A stretch of DNA of 64,000 nucleotides from Maritalea porphyrae (GCF_027213965.1 NZ_JAPWGX010000005.1:1-64000), one strand, 5' to 3'; counted from the first letter of the stretch, positions 35,660-44,790 are shown. The notes: generated by a model not told the origin, from the sequence alone. Translations and numbers: made by a program.

Positions 35660-36661
35660 ATGGGCTCCGAAAGCGAATTGGTTACATTTTTTGTCAGCGC
35701 CGAAGATCACGGCAAGCGATTAGACGTTGTTTTGGCTTCGCTCCTTGATGGACACTCCCGATCAAGATGCCAAGCCCTCATTCGCACTGGTGCGCTTTCA
35801 ATTGACGGCGCGACCATAAGCGAGCCGAAATACCGCGTCAAACAAGATCAGCAACTTTGTTTTGCCGAACCCGCACCAACTGACGCAGATCCTGAACCCC
35901 AAGACATCCCGCTCAACGTTTTGTTTGAAGATGATGCGATCATTGTCATCGATAAACCTGCCGGCATGGTGGTCCATCCCGCCGCTAGCGTTGAAAAAGA
36001 TACATTGGTCAACGCCCTGCTGTTTCATTGCGGCGACAGCCTTAAAGGCATCGGTGGGGTAAAACGTCCTGGCATCGTGCATCGCTTAGACAAAGATACA
36101 TCCGGCGTCATGATTGCGGCCAAAACCGACGAGGCGCATAGGTCCCTTTCCGCTCAATTTGCAGACCACGGTAAGAATGGCCCTTTGCGCCGTACCTACA
36201 ATGCTTTTGTATGGGGAGTACCAGACCCAGAAGCCGGCACAATCGATGCAATGATTGGTCGCTCGACACACAACCGCACCAAGCAGGCGATTGTTGAGAA
36301 GAATGGCCGCCATGCGGTCACCCATTATAAAACCCTTATGGCTTTCGGCGGCAACGCATGGACAGTAAGCAAAATTGCTTGTCAGCTCGAAACAGGTCGC
36401 ACCCATCAAATCCGTGTCCATTTGGCCCACATTGGCCACGCCCTATTGGGCGACCCAACATATGGAATTGGTTTTGAAAGCCGTGAGCGCAATCTACCCA
36501 TGTTGGTGCAAAAATCACTCAAATCCTTGTCTCGCCAAGCCCTACACGCGGTGGATTTGACCATCGCCCATCCCGTTTCTGGCGCCAAGATGCACTTTTC
36601 TTCCCCTGTTCCCACCGATATGGAAAATCTTGAAAAAACCTTGCAAACCGCTGATTCTTAG
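35660..36661 (+). CDS. RluA/RluD-family pseudouridine synthase
   Basis: A 333-residue RNA pseudouridine synthase. An S4 RNA-binding domain (SRSRCQALIRTGALSIDG, about 30-47) is followed by the RluA catalytic domain with the family motif HRLDKDTSGVMIAAKT; its Asp is the nucleophile. QLETGRTHQIRVH and HALLGDPTYG complete the fold. The S4 domain and size suggest RluD, which modifies 23S rRNA helix 69, but RluC-type specificity cannot be excluded, so I leave the symbol empty. Possible starts are ATG 35654, ATG 35660 and TTG 35678; none has a strong ribosome site. Confidence 0.9.
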   Translation: MGSESELVTFFVSAEDHGKRLDVVLASLLDGHSRSRCQALIRTGALSIDGATISEPKYRVKQDQQLCFAEPAPTDADPEPQDIPLNVLFEDDAIIVIDKPAGMVVHPAASVEKDTLVNALLFHCGDSLKGIGGVKRPGIVHRLDKDTSGVMIAAKTDEAHRSLSAQFADHGKNGPLRRTYNAFVWGVPDPEAGTIDAMIGRSTHNRTKQAIVEKNGRHAVTHYKTLMAFGGNAWTVSKIACQLETGRTHQIRVHLAHIGHALLGDPTYGIGFESRERNLPMLVQKSLKSLSRQALHAVDLTIAHPVSGAKMHFSSPVPTDMENLEKTLQTADS

Positions 36662-36750
36662 GCCAAGTTTCAGCTCTTTTGTCGATTTTTGAACATTTTT
36701 TCTCCCTCAAAGGGGTGAAATGCCATATATCGGCCCTATATAGTGTCCAA

Positions 36751-36817
36751 CAATCAAATTGATTGCATGTGGTGCGTCCAGCATGGAGCATCAAATTGTG
36801 TCGGCTGAGTTTGATGC
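36751..36817 (+). promoter_or_regulatory. Double dyad in the rpoH upstream region
   Basis: CAATCAA-A-TTGATTG (36751-36765) is a perfect palindrome. Then GCATCAAA (36788-36795) and TTTGATGC (36810-36817) form a second perfect dyad with a 14-base spacer. Both contain ATCAAA, and ATCAAATTG occurs twice. They end 30 bases before the rpoH start. They may be paired operator sites, or the second may be an RNA hairpin in the leader. The remainder of 36662-36846 shows no gene. Confidence 0.45.
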
Positions 36818-36846
36818 GACACGCAACGGGAATGAGGGGGTGCTAA

Positions 36847-37731
36847 ATGGCCCAAACAAATTTGCCAACATTGTCTTCAGACAATGGCTTATCGCGCTAT
36901 TTGCAGGAAATCCGCAAATTCCCAATGCTTGAGCCAAACGAAGAGTTTATGCTCGCCAAGCGCTATAAAGAGCATGAAGACCCAGAGGCCGCTCAAAAAC
37001 TCATCACGTCGCACCTGCGCCTTGTGGCCAAAATTGCCATGGGTTATCGCGGATATGGATTGCCAATTTCAGAGGTGATTTCAGAAGGCAATGTGGGGCT
37101 TATGCAGGCGGTTAAACGGTTTGAGCCAGATAAGGGTTTCCGCCTGGCAACCTATGCAATGTGGTGGATCCGCGCATCAATTCAAGAATATGTGCTGCGC
37201 TCATGGTCGCTCGTAAAAATCGGCACCACCGCCGCGCAAAAACGCCTATTCTTCAACCTACGCAAAATCAAAGGTCAAATTGCAGCCCTTGATGATGGCG
37301 CCTTGCATCCCGACCAGATCAAACAAATTGCCACAACGCTAAAAGTGTCTGAGGCAGACGTTGTATCCATGAACCAACGCCTTACAGGCGATGCATCCTT
37401 GAACGCACCCATGCGCTCAGACGAAGGCGCATCACAGTGGCAAGATTGGCTGGTGGACGATGAACCAGACCAAGAAACCGCCCTTGGCGATGCGCAAGAA
37501 TATGACGAGCGCATGAGCTTACTCAACAACGCCATGAGCGTTTTAAACGAACGTGAACAAGAGATATTCAAAGCCCGCCGCTTGCGCGAACCTGCCTTGA
37601 CGCTGGAAGAACTTGCGCAAAAGTTTGAAGTCTCCCGTGAACGCATCAGACAAATCGAAGTGCGCGCTTTTGAGAAGGTGCAGATCGAAGTGAAAAAGCA
37701 GGCGTTGGAAAAAGCAGGGGAACCGGCCTAA
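36847..37731 (+). CDS. rpoH: Heat-shock sigma factor RpoH
   Basis: Sigma-32 directs RNA polymerase to heat-shock and envelope-stress promoters. The 294-residue protein has region 2 (LRLVAKIAMGY, SEGNVGLMQAVKRFEPDKG, TYAMWWIRASIQEYVL), the RpoH box QKRLFFNLRK near residue 130 that marks the subfamily and affects FtsH-dependent turnover, and region 4 with LTLEELAQKFEVSRERIRQIE. FtsH is encoded at 55-57 kb. GAGGGGG precedes the ATG. Rhizobiales often have two rpoH genes; which one this is cannot be told. Its stop overlaps the convergent paiB-like gene by four bases. Confidence 0.95.
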   Translation: MAQTNLPTLSSDNGLSRYLQEIRKFPMLEPNEEFMLAKRYKEHEDPEAAQKLITSHLRLVAKIAMGYRGYGLPISEVISEGNVGLMQAVKRFEPDKGFRLATYAMWWIRASIQEYVLRSWSLVKIGTTAAQKRLFFNLRKIKGQIAALDDGALHPDQIKQIATTLKVSEADVVSMNQRLTGDASLNAPMRSDEGASQWQDWLVDDEPDQETALGDAQEYDERMSLLNNAMSVLNEREQEIFKARRLREPALTLEELAQKFEVSRERIRQIEVRAFEKVQIEVKKQALEKAGEPA

Positions 37732-38351
37732 AGGCCCTTTTTGATAATCGCTGCAGTCGCAAGGGCAGCTTGATCACCATCGTCGTGCAAACCTTCAACA
37801 ACGGCGGCTTTATCGATGTTTTGGCGGTTCTGACTCATCTTCCATTTGCCAACGAGTTCGGTGATTTCAAACTCCAGCCCATAAAGCCCTTTGAGCTGAC
37901 GCGCCAAGTAATCTGCTGGCGCATCCGAAACGGACCATGGGTCTACCCGACCTTCTTCCATCTGATCCGTCATAGATTTCAAATGGCATAGTTTCCATTT
38001 AGCATCATGCTTAAAATGCAACTTGCCCCGCGCGTGCACCACCACATAATTGTAGGTAGGCACTTCTTTGCCATGCTCTTTTTTACCCGGATACCACCCA
38101 GCGGAAATATAGTGCGCAGGCCCTTGAAAAATGGCCAAAGCCTCAGCCCCATCTTCACACTGCTCCAGCAAATCATTGCCGCGCGACAAATGGGCATGCA
38201 GCTGCTCGCCGTTTTTGGCCAAAACCATCGGCAAATGATTGGCTGTTAGCCCCTCAGAAATGTTGCAGACCAAGGCGGCCAATGGGTGCTGCGCAATTGC
38301 ATCAAGCAATACTTCTTTGCGCGTCTCTTTGAAAGCCGGTGGTTGATACAT
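37728..38351 (-). CDS. PaiB-family FMN-binding protein
   Basis: A 207-residue protein of the PaiB family (FMN-binding split barrel). Family sequence is clear: MYQPPAFKETR at the start, then LTANHLPMVL, HLSRGNDLLEQ, IFQGPAHYISAGWYPGKKEHGKEVPTYNYVVVHARG and GKWKMSQNR near the end. The Bacillus PaiB was described as a negative regulator of sporulation and protease genes, but most homologues are uncharacterised and a flavin-linked function is equally possible. It converges on rpoH and is followed upstream by thiN on the same strand. Confidence 0.88.
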   Translation of the reverse strand: MYQPPAFKETRKEVLLDAIAQHPLAALVCNISEGLTANHLPMVLAKNGEQLHAHLSRGNDLLEQCEDGAEALAIFQGPAHYISAGWYPGKKEHGKEVPTYNYVVVHARGKLHFKHDAKWKLCHLKSMTDQMEEGRVDPWSVSDAPADYLARQLKGLYGLEFEITELVGKWKMSQNRQNIDKAAVVEGLHDDGDQAALATAAIIKKGL

Positions 38352-38373
38352 TGGCGGGGTCCCAATTCGTTGG

Positions 38374-39069
38374 TTAGTACAGCTTATTCAAGATCGCGCC
38401 AAAATGTGTTCTTGGCAAGATGACAAGATATGGATCATCAAAGTCTTTTGCACAATTCAATTGCACTTTTGGCGCACAAGTTACGTTTGACGTACCAATG
38501 CGTTTCCCCACATCCAAGGTCAATCCATCTAACGGAAATTTCAGGCCAACCGACGACTTAAATTTTGCTGGGTGAAGCGGATAAACTGAAAACCTTGTCC
38601 TCACCGGTAAATCAATCTCAAAATCCCCCGCTACGCCAATACACATATCGACTTGATCCATCAAAACAATATGCTTTTGCGCCCCATATCGCGCAATGGT
38701 GTGAAATGCGGCGAGCGTATGATCGACCCTTTTGCCCAACATGCCAAAACATATGAACATGGGCGCATCAATTGAGTATAGGCATTTCTCAAAATCGGTG
38801 GTTTCTTGCTCGATAATTTCAATCATCTGAACGTTTGGATCAAACGCACTGCGATCCGCAATGGAATCAAAATCTCCAATCACAGAATGCAATTGAAGCC
38901 CAAGCGCCAACGCCGCGTCAGCCGCCCCATCAGCCGCAATCAACGCATAGCCACGTTCCACGAACTCGCGCAATTGGGCGGGGTCAAAATCCCCTCCACC
39001 CAGCACAATAACGGGCGTTGAAAATAGCAATAGGGCCTTTTGCGCACTCGACTTATTGGGGTCTTGCAT
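38374..39069 (-). CDS. thiN: Thiamine diphosphokinase
   Basis: Converts thiamine to thiamine diphosphate with ATP. The 231-residue protein has GDFDS at 65-69 and TDFEK at 91-95, the catalytic and metal-binding motifs of the family, plus GMLGKRVDHTLAAFH in the middle. The C-terminal thiamine-binding half has SVYPLHPAKFKSSVGLKFPLDGL. It is divergent from thiBPQ, the thiamine importer, so uptake and activation are encoded side by side. The TPP riboswitch in the gap reads only toward thiB. Confidence 0.92.
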   Translation of the reverse strand: MQDPNKSSAQKALLLFSTPVIVLGGGDFDPAQLREFVERGYALIAADGAADAALALGLQLHSVIGDFDSIADRSAFDPNVQMIEIIEQETTDFEKCLYSIDAPMFICFGMLGKRVDHTLAAFHTIARYGAQKHIVLMDQVDMCIGVAGDFEIDLPVRTRFSVYPLHPAKFKSSVGLKFPLDGLTLDVGKRIGTSNVTCAPKVQLNCAKDFDDPYLVILPRTHFGAILNKLY

Positions 39070-39096
39070 AACAACTCAAATCGACTAAGTTAGCCC

Positions 39097-39181
39097 CATC
39101 TCGCTGGGGTGCTCCAAAAGGAGCTGAGAATAAACCCATATAACCTGAACCAGGTCATGCTGGCGGAGGGAGACCGAGATG
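39097..39181 (+). promoter_or_regulatory. TPP riboswitch (THI element)
   Basis: A complete aptamer. Stem P1 is CATCTCG (39097-39103) paired with CGAGATG (39175-39181). Inside it are the conserved GGGGTGC, then GCTGAGA (39123-39129) of the pyrimidine-sensing arm. ACCTGAACCAGGTCATGCTGG and CGGAGGGA of the pyrophosphate-sensing arm follow. It lies 78 bases before thiB and should reduce thiBPQ expression when thiamine diphosphate is plentiful. No strong terminator follows, so translational control is likely. Confidence 0.95.
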
Positions 39182-39259
39182 ACAAGTGCCAAAACGGCTA
39201 AAGATTGTCATTTCCCCTTTTATGCACGACCGCACATTGTTTGATATGAGGGACAGTAC

Positions 39260-40267
39260 ATGTCTTTGAAAAAACTCACGATTGCGGCGCTTATTACTCT
39301 TGTTCCATTTGCATCAACTGCAGTGGCAAACGATAAGCCAACGCTCACCATCTATACATATGATAGCTTCGCATCCGATTGGGGCCCTGGCCCACAAATC
39401 AAAGCTGGCTTTGAAGCCACTTGCAATTGCATCGTGGATTTTGTTGGCGCAGAAGATGCGATCAGCGCCCTGCGCAAAGCCCAACTTGAAGGCGACAGCA
39501 CAAAAGCGGACATTATTCTAGGGCTCGACACAAGTGTTGCTGCTGAAGCAAAAAGCACCGAATTGTTTGCTGCCCACAACACCGATCTGTCAGCACTCAA
39601 ATTGCCGATCGACTATACGTCTGATCAATTTGTGCCGTTTGACTATGGCTATTTTGCCTTCGTTTATCGCAAATCAGACTTCCCAAATGCACCAACTTCA
39701 TTTGAAGATTTGGACAAAGCAGGCGAAGATTTCAAATTTGTTATTCAAGACCCACGCTCATCCACACCCGGCCTTGGCTTGGTGCTTTGGGCAAAAGCGG
39801 CCTATGGCGACGATACTGCAGAAATGTGGCCTGATCTAAAAGATCATATCCTAACCGTCACAAAAGGTTGGTCTGAAAGCTACAGCCTGTTCTTGGATGG
39901 GGAAGCGGACATGGTGCTAAGCTACACCACCTCGCCTTCATACCATAAGATCGCCGAAGAAGACGACAATTACGCCGCAGCGATTTTTGACGAAGGTCAC
40001 TACCTGCAAATCGAATTGGCCGGTGTTTTGAAGTCCTCAAAAAACCAAGAATTGGCACAGAGCTTCATGAAGTATCTTGTGAGCCAAGACGCGCAAAAAA
40101 TCATCCCAACAACCAACTGGATGTTCCCAGTGGTTGAATTAGAAGGCGGATTGCCTGAGGGTTTTGCAACACCTTTGACCAAAGAGCAGACGTTGCTGCT
40201 TGATGATCAAGACGTCGGCGCCAACACAAAGGCATATATTGATGCCTTCTTTGCCGGCATTGAATAA
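39260..40267 (+). CDS. thiB: Thiamine ABC transporter binding protein ThiB
   Basis: The periplasmic receptor for thiamine, thiamine phosphate and TPP. The 335-residue protein begins with a signal peptide (KKLTIAALITLVPFASTAVA, about 4-23). The mature protein opens with LTIYTYDSFASDWGPG, a ThiB hallmark, and has FDYGYFAFVYRKSD and LDGEADMVLSYTTSPSYH typical of the family. Downstream of a TPP riboswitch and upstream of thiP and thiQ. GAGGGAC precedes the ATG. Confidence 0.95.
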   Translation: MSLKKLTIAALITLVPFASTAVANDKPTLTIYTYDSFASDWGPGPQIKAGFEATCNCIVDFVGAEDAISALRKAQLEGDSTKADIILGLDTSVAAEAKSTELFAAHNTDLSALKLPIDYTSDQFVPFDYGYFAFVYRKSDFPNAPTSFEDLDKAGEDFKFVIQDPRSSTPGLGLVLWAKAAYGDDTAEMWPDLKDHILTVTKGWSESYSLFLDGEADMVLSYTTSPSYHKIAEEDDNYAAAIFDEGHYLQIELAGVLKSSKNQELAQSFMKYLVSQDAQKIIPTTNWMFPVVELEGGLPEGFATPLTKEQTLLLDDQDVGANTKAYIDAFFAGIE

Positions 40268-41918
40268 TAATAAAACACGGTCTCGCCCTATGGGCGGGAC
40301 CTTCCCCCTTTTGCGCGCGCCGCGCCTTTTGGTGGGCCTGCTCATTGCCTTATGCGTCGGGGCGCTCATTTGCGCCCTCATTGCCATCATTTGGCAAGCC
40401 GCTGATCTATTTGGTAATCCAAAAACCAGTTCGATCGATATTTTTCACCTGCTTCGAATGTCCGCCATTCAAGCGGGCCTTTCCGTTTTACTTGCTTTCG
40501 TAACCGGCAGCATTGTTGCCATTGCACTCACCCGTCTCACGTTCTTCGGTAAACCATTTGTTCTGGCCTTCCTGTCCGCCGGGTTGGTATTGCCCACCTT
40601 GGTCGTGGCGTTCGGCCTATTGGCCATTTGGGGGCGCGCTGGGCTAATCAACGACATCGGCCAATCTGTTGGTTTGGGAAAACTGCCCTTCACCATTTTT
40701 GGGCTTCAAGGCATTCTTGCCGCCCACACAATTCTCAACGGCTCTTTCGCAGCGCGGATATTTTATGATCGCTTGCAAGCATTACCCAGCGCCAGCTTAA
40801 AATTGGGCCAATCCCTTGGCCTAAGCGAATGGCAACGCTTCACAATCCTTGATTGGCCTGTTCTCAAAAGCGCCATGCCCGGCCTTGGCGCAACCATTTT
40901 CTTGATGTGTTTTACATCATTTTCCGTCGTGCTATTGCTAGGCGGCGGCCCTGCCAATGCCACATTTGAAGTTGCCATTTTTGAAGCGGTAAAGCTTGAT
41001 TTTGACCTTCATCGCGCAGCGCTTTTAGCCGCAGCGCAATTGGCGTTTTGCCTGTTCATCATCATCCCCACAGCAGGTCTTAAAAGTAATTCAGTGCTAA
41101 TTGGCGCCAGCCAAAACCACCTCTGGGCCGCAACAGGCAAAGTTAAATGGATAATCGGCGCCCTGCTGTTCGTGCTTATGCTCACCTATGCAAGCCCTTT
41201 GCTGATCATCCTCTATGAAGGCTTTGATCCCGCCATATTCAAGCTCATCAGCTCGCGAAAATTTCTCAACGCCCTAGCTACATCTTGTGTCATTGCTACC
41301 GCCAGCGCCACCATCGCGCTCACTTGTGCCATGTTGCTTGCTTTTGCACGTGCCGAATTGATCTACCAAAACGCTGGCGCAACCAGCACCAACATATTGC
41401 GCACGGTCATCAGCGCACCGGTTTTTGCCTACCTTGCGACACCGTCGATCGTCTTGGCTCTTGGATTCTTTTTGTTGGCCCGATTTGCAGGCTTGGACAC
41501 ATCAAAAGTGGGCATCTATGTTGTGGTCATTGCCAATGCGCTATTGGCTTTGCCGCTGGCAAACGCAACGCTTGGCCCGCCAGTTGAGAAAATAGCCAAC
41601 AAACATTTTCGTCTGGTCAAAAGCCTAAACATCAACGGCTGGCGCAGGTTCCGCTTTATCGAACTGCCCCTTATCCGCAAAGAATGTGCCTATGTTTTCG
41701 CCCTTGGCTTTAGCTATTCATTTGGCGACCTTGGGGTCATCGCCCTATTTGGCACAGACGACTTCAGCACCTTACCTTGGATGATGTATCGCGCCTTGGG
41801 GGCATATCGGTCCAATGACGCCGCAATGCTGGCTGCAATTTTACTGTTCATCGCAGTATTTAGCTTTTACATTTTCCCCAAAATACTGGGAGGACGCGAC
41901 AATGCTCACCTTCAATAG
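40242..41918 (+). CDS. thiP: Thiamine ABC transporter permease ThiP
   Basis: A fused double permease, 558 residues from the chosen start, with about twelve membrane helices in two BPD-type halves. The EAA-like loops appear around LQALPSASLKLGQSLGLSEWQRF and VKSLNINGWRRFRFIELPLI. The start is uncertain: ATG 40242 has AAAGG before it but overlaps thiB by 26 bases, while ATG 40290 would give 542 residues, nearer the Escherichia length. It overlaps thiQ by 17 bases. Part of the riboswitch-controlled thiBPQ operon. Confidence 0.92.
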   Translation: MPSLPALNNNKTRSRPMGGTFPLLRAPRLLVGLLIALCVGALICALIAIIWQAADLFGNPKTSSIDIFHLLRMSAIQAGLSVLLAFVTGSIVAIALTRLTFFGKPFVLAFLSAGLVLPTLVVAFGLLAIWGRAGLINDIGQSVGLGKLPFTIFGLQGILAAHTILNGSFAARIFYDRLQALPSASLKLGQSLGLSEWQRFTILDWPVLKSAMPGLGATIFLMCFTSFSVVLLLGGGPANATFEVAIFEAVKLDFDLHRAALLAAAQLAFCLFIIIPTAGLKSNSVLIGASQNHLWAATGKVKWIIGALLFVLMLTYASPLLIILYEGFDPAIFKLISSRKFLNALATSCVIATASATIALTCAMLLAFARAELIYQNAGATSTNILRTVISAPVFAYLATPSIVLALGFFLLARFAGLDTSKVGIYVVVIANALLALPLANATLGPPVEKIANKHFRLVKSLNINGWRRFRFIELPLIRKECAYVFALGFSYSFGDLGVIALFGTDDFSTLPWMMYRALGAYRSNDAAMLAAILLFIAVFSFYIFPKILGGRDNAHLQ

Positions 41919-42522
41919 AGTAGAATTCGCCTATCCAAAAACCACACCATATCACTTTGACTTCAGAGTAAATCGCGGAGAAATCGTAGGCATTGCGGGG
42001 GCAAGCGGCTCTGGAAAATCCACACTGCTTGATTTGGTCGCAGGGTTTCAAACCCCCTCATCAGGTCAAATTGAACTAGATGACAACTCTCTTCTTAGGC
42101 TTGCGCCAGAAGAACGCCCCGTGTCCATTCTGTTTCAAAAAGACAATGTGTTCGCGCACCTTACCGCCGCCCAAAATGTGCAGCTGGGACGTAAAGACTA
42201 CATCAATACAAGTGAAAAATTGGCGGAAGTGGGACTAGCGGGTTTTGAAAACCAAAAATGCGCATCTCTCTCTGGTGGACAACAACAGCGCGTTGCATTG
42301 GCCCGCACCTTGGCCCGCAATCAGCCCATTTTGCTGCTCGATGAACCATTCTCTGCACTGGATGGCGATACGGCCAGCCAAATGCGAGATCTCGTGAAAA
42401 ACTTAGTAAAACAGCACAACTGGCACGCCATTTTGGTCAGCCATCACAGCCAAGATTTTGATGCCTTGGCCGATCAATTGTTCAATCTAAAGGATGGCAG
42501 ATTAGAAGCGGTTGTGCGTTAG
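41902..42522 (+). CDS. thiQ: Thiamine ABC transporter ATPase ThiQ
   Basis: The ATPase that drives ThiBP import, 206 residues. Walker A is GASGSGKST at 33-41; the signature is SLSGGQQQRVALARTLARN; Walker B is ILLLDEPFSALD. It is short compared with most importer ATPases, as is normal for ThiQ. I chose ATG 41902, with GGGAGGA nine bases upstream; the frame is open further but overlaps thiP widely. It converges on the large acidic protein with a five-base gap. Confidence 0.94.
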   Translation: MLTFNRVEFAYPKTTPYHFDFRVNRGEIVGIAGASGSGKSTLLDLVAGFQTPSSGQIELDDNSLLRLAPEERPVSILFQKDNVFAHLTAAQNVQLGRKDYINTSEKLAEVGLAGFENQKCASLSGGQQQRVALARTLARNQPILLLDEPFSALDGDTASQMRDLVKNLVKQHNWHAILVSHHSQDFDALADQLFNLKDGRLEAVVR

Positions 42523-42527
42523 AGGGC

Positions 42528-44744
42528 CTATTCAGCGGCCCATGCTGCCAACACAGATTCAAAAATCGCTGCACCCTCTTTGCCTTTTTCCATGGTCACG
42601 ATCGCTTTACGACCAGTGGAATAAACGACAGGCAAGTCAATCCAACCGCGTTTTGAAATCAAAGCAACATTCTTAGAAAGATCCGCTTCCGCAGCGCTTA
42701 GCGCAAAGAAGAATGAATTATCAAAAACCCTTGCCGATGCACCGATCAATGGATCTCCCTGTGCCAACTCTTGGTCCTTAAGCAAAATGCCCGGCAAACT
42801 GGCAATGCCGCCACCAAGAAAACTCTCCGTTACAGAGAAGTTGATCTCAAAGAGATGACTGGCGGGCAGAGCATCGTCACTGTTTTTTCTAAACAGCACA
42901 TTTACGGACAAGTTGCGCGCAGGAACGGAAACAACCGCCTTGATCACCGGTGCTCCAGTTTCATCGACGTCTCGCGACCAAACGGTCTCCCCGGTAAAAG
43001 GCACAGCCCCACCAGTTCCGGTAATCTGCTCTTCAATCAACAACGACCTACTGCCAACCTCAACTGCCGTTTCGCTGGTATCACCCACATTGAGTTTTGG
43101 TTGATCAGGTTCGGTTGCGGCATCAGCCACTAACCGCTCTTCGGTTGATGCAACCGGCGTCTCACTAATTGGCGCCACTTCAGTTACAGGCAACGTCTCC
43201 ACTGTTTCACTTGTGGGCACCTCAGGAGCAGTTTCAGTGGGCAAGCGCACCTCTGCAACGGGAGTGGTCTGTGGCGGCGTTTCACTCACCGTTGGCGTCG
43301 CATTTGTTGCGGTTACGTCGCGCACATTGCTTTGCACTGGCACACTATCATTTGTCGCAGGGGTCTGTTCAGCGGCCACACTTGGCGCTGTTGCAGTTTT
43401 GGTTGTTTTCTCCACCATGCCCAATTGCGCCATAAGCGGATTAAGATCGACAAAGCCTTCTTTCCAAGCCCAAAACGCACCGCCGCCAGCCCCGGCCAGC
43501 AACAAAACCACCAACATCAAAAACACAGTCAAACCGTTGCCGCCGGTTTCTTCGTCTTCAACAATTTGCGTTTCGCTCAAGTCATCAAGCAGCTTATCTG
43601 ATGCTTTTTCACCTTTATCAGCCTTCGCTGCGGGCGCATCTTTTGGGTCTTTGCTCGCGCTGACCAGAGAAGTGGCGTCTTTGCCTTCTGCTTCCAGGTC
43701 TAATGCCTTAATCGCACGATCGATCGTGGCTTGCGGTTCGTCGCCACCAACATTTATGGAAGCGTCTTCAGTAAGGACTTCATCCACCTCAACTTCACGA
43801 ACACTAGAAAGTGCAGGTGAAATCTCTGGCGTATCTCGCACATCCTTTTGGGCGTCTGGCCTCAGGGCGACAGCTGGTGGTGTAATCGCAGCCGCACTTG
43901 ATGCCGCCTGCGCGGCCGCAATCACTTCATCGACAGGGTTTGGCGCGGGTTTTTCTGAGGTATCTTTGTCGGCTTTTGCAGGAACAACTATTGGTGCATC
44001 TTCACCTTCAGTTTTAGCTTCAACCTCAGGCTCTGCTTCAACCCCAAGTTCTTCGCTCGTCCCATCATCCTCAACGTCGGAAACATCGTCTTGTTCCTCG
44101 TCCGCCAATTCAGCTACGCAGACGTCTACCTTTGCTGTATGGGTCTGTTGAATTTGCTCACCTTCAGGCAGGTGATCTTCTTTAGCTGCATCCTCTTGCG
44201 CACGTACAGCATCATCCGCATCGGTATCAACTGCGCCATCTTTACGTTCAACCTGTTCTTCATCATCAGATGATTCGGCATCACTATCTTTGGCCGGCGC
44301 TTCGACTTCAGGTTCCTCAACCTCAGGCTCTTCAGCTTCTAACTCTTCAGGTTCATCAGCAAACTCTTCAAAAGCGACAGCTTGTGCCAATTCCTCTTCA
44401 ACAGCCGTTTCATCCTCGACCTCCTCAGTTTCCTGAGGTTGCACAACGCGCGCAGATTCATTCTGGACGTTTGGTGTCGTCACAACCTTGGGTGCTGAGG
44501 CCTCTGTATCATTCTTCAGTCCTTGCAGCAGGGCCTCTGTGGCTTCCTGCTCCACTTGACGAATACAGTCCTCAAGCGTCAAGCGATGCTGGGTGATTTC
44601 ACGCGCAGGCAATGGCGGCTCAATTGCGCGCAACTGCGTAACCAACGCTTCGCGCGCCTTCTCGTAAACAGCGCGTCGTGACGTGCCATTATTCTCTGGA
44701 AGGGCGTCAACCGCCCGTCGCAAAAGCTCTCGATAATCCGCCAT
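42528..44744 (-). CDS. Large acidic single-pass membrane protein
   Basis: A 738-residue protein I cannot assign to a named family, although its N-terminus (YRELLRRAVDALPENNG, then EKAREALVTQLRAIEPPLPAREITQHRL) looks like a domain conserved in Rhizobiales. Residues 85-390 are extremely rich in Glu, Asp, Ala and Val and probably disordered. One membrane helix follows at about 402-422. A Thr/Pro/Val-rich linker leads to a compact C-terminal domain from about 560 (RSLLIEEQITGTGGAVPFTGETVWSRDVDE onward), which would be periplasmic. It stands alone between thiQ and purA. Confidence 0.72.
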   Translation of the reverse strand: MADYRELLRRAVDALPENNGTSRRAVYEKAREALVTQLRAIEPPLPAREITQHRLTLEDCIRQVEQEATEALLQGLKNDTEASAPKVVTTPNVQNESARVVQPQETEEVEDETAVEEELAQAVAFEEFADEPEELEAEEPEVEEPEVEAPAKDSDAESSDDEEQVERKDGAVDTDADDAVRAQEDAAKEDHLPEGEQIQQTHTAKVDVCVAELADEEQDDVSDVEDDGTSEELGVEAEPEVEAKTEGEDAPIVVPAKADKDTSEKPAPNPVDEVIAAAQAASSAAAITPPAVALRPDAQKDVRDTPEISPALSSVREVEVDEVLTEDASINVGGDEPQATIDRAIKALDLEAEGKDATSLVSASKDPKDAPAAKADKGEKASDKLLDDLSETQIVEDEETGGNGLTVFLMLVVLLLAGAGGGAFWAWKEGFVDLNPLMAQLGMVEKTTKTATAPSVAAEQTPATNDSVPVQSNVRDVTATNATPTVSETPPQTTPVAEVRLPTETAPEVPTSETVETLPVTEVAPISETPVASTEERLVADAATEPDQPKLNVGDTSETAVEVGSRSLLIEEQITGTGGAVPFTGETVWSRDVDETGAPVIKAVVSVPARNLSVNVLFRKNSDDALPASHLFEINFSVTESFLGGGIASLPGILLKDQELAQGDPLIGASARVFDNSFFFALSAAEADLSKNVALISKRGWIDLPVVYSTGRKAIVTMEKGKEGAAIFESVLAAWAAE

Positions 44745-44790
44745 CAGCTACTCAAACTTGCTCCCCGTTACCAGTTGTAACGAAAAAAAC

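Noticed and set aside
40200-40267. Long N-terminal extension of thiP reaching into thiB
   Set aside because: The frame starting at 40200 overlaps thiB by 68 bases and adds residues unlike other ThiP proteins. Later starts are better supported.
43213-44151. 312-codon open frame opposite the acidic membrane protein
   Set aside because: Its Ser/Ala/Thr-rich low complexity is the antisense image of Glu/Asp/Ala-rich coding sequence. No ribosome site or domain is present.
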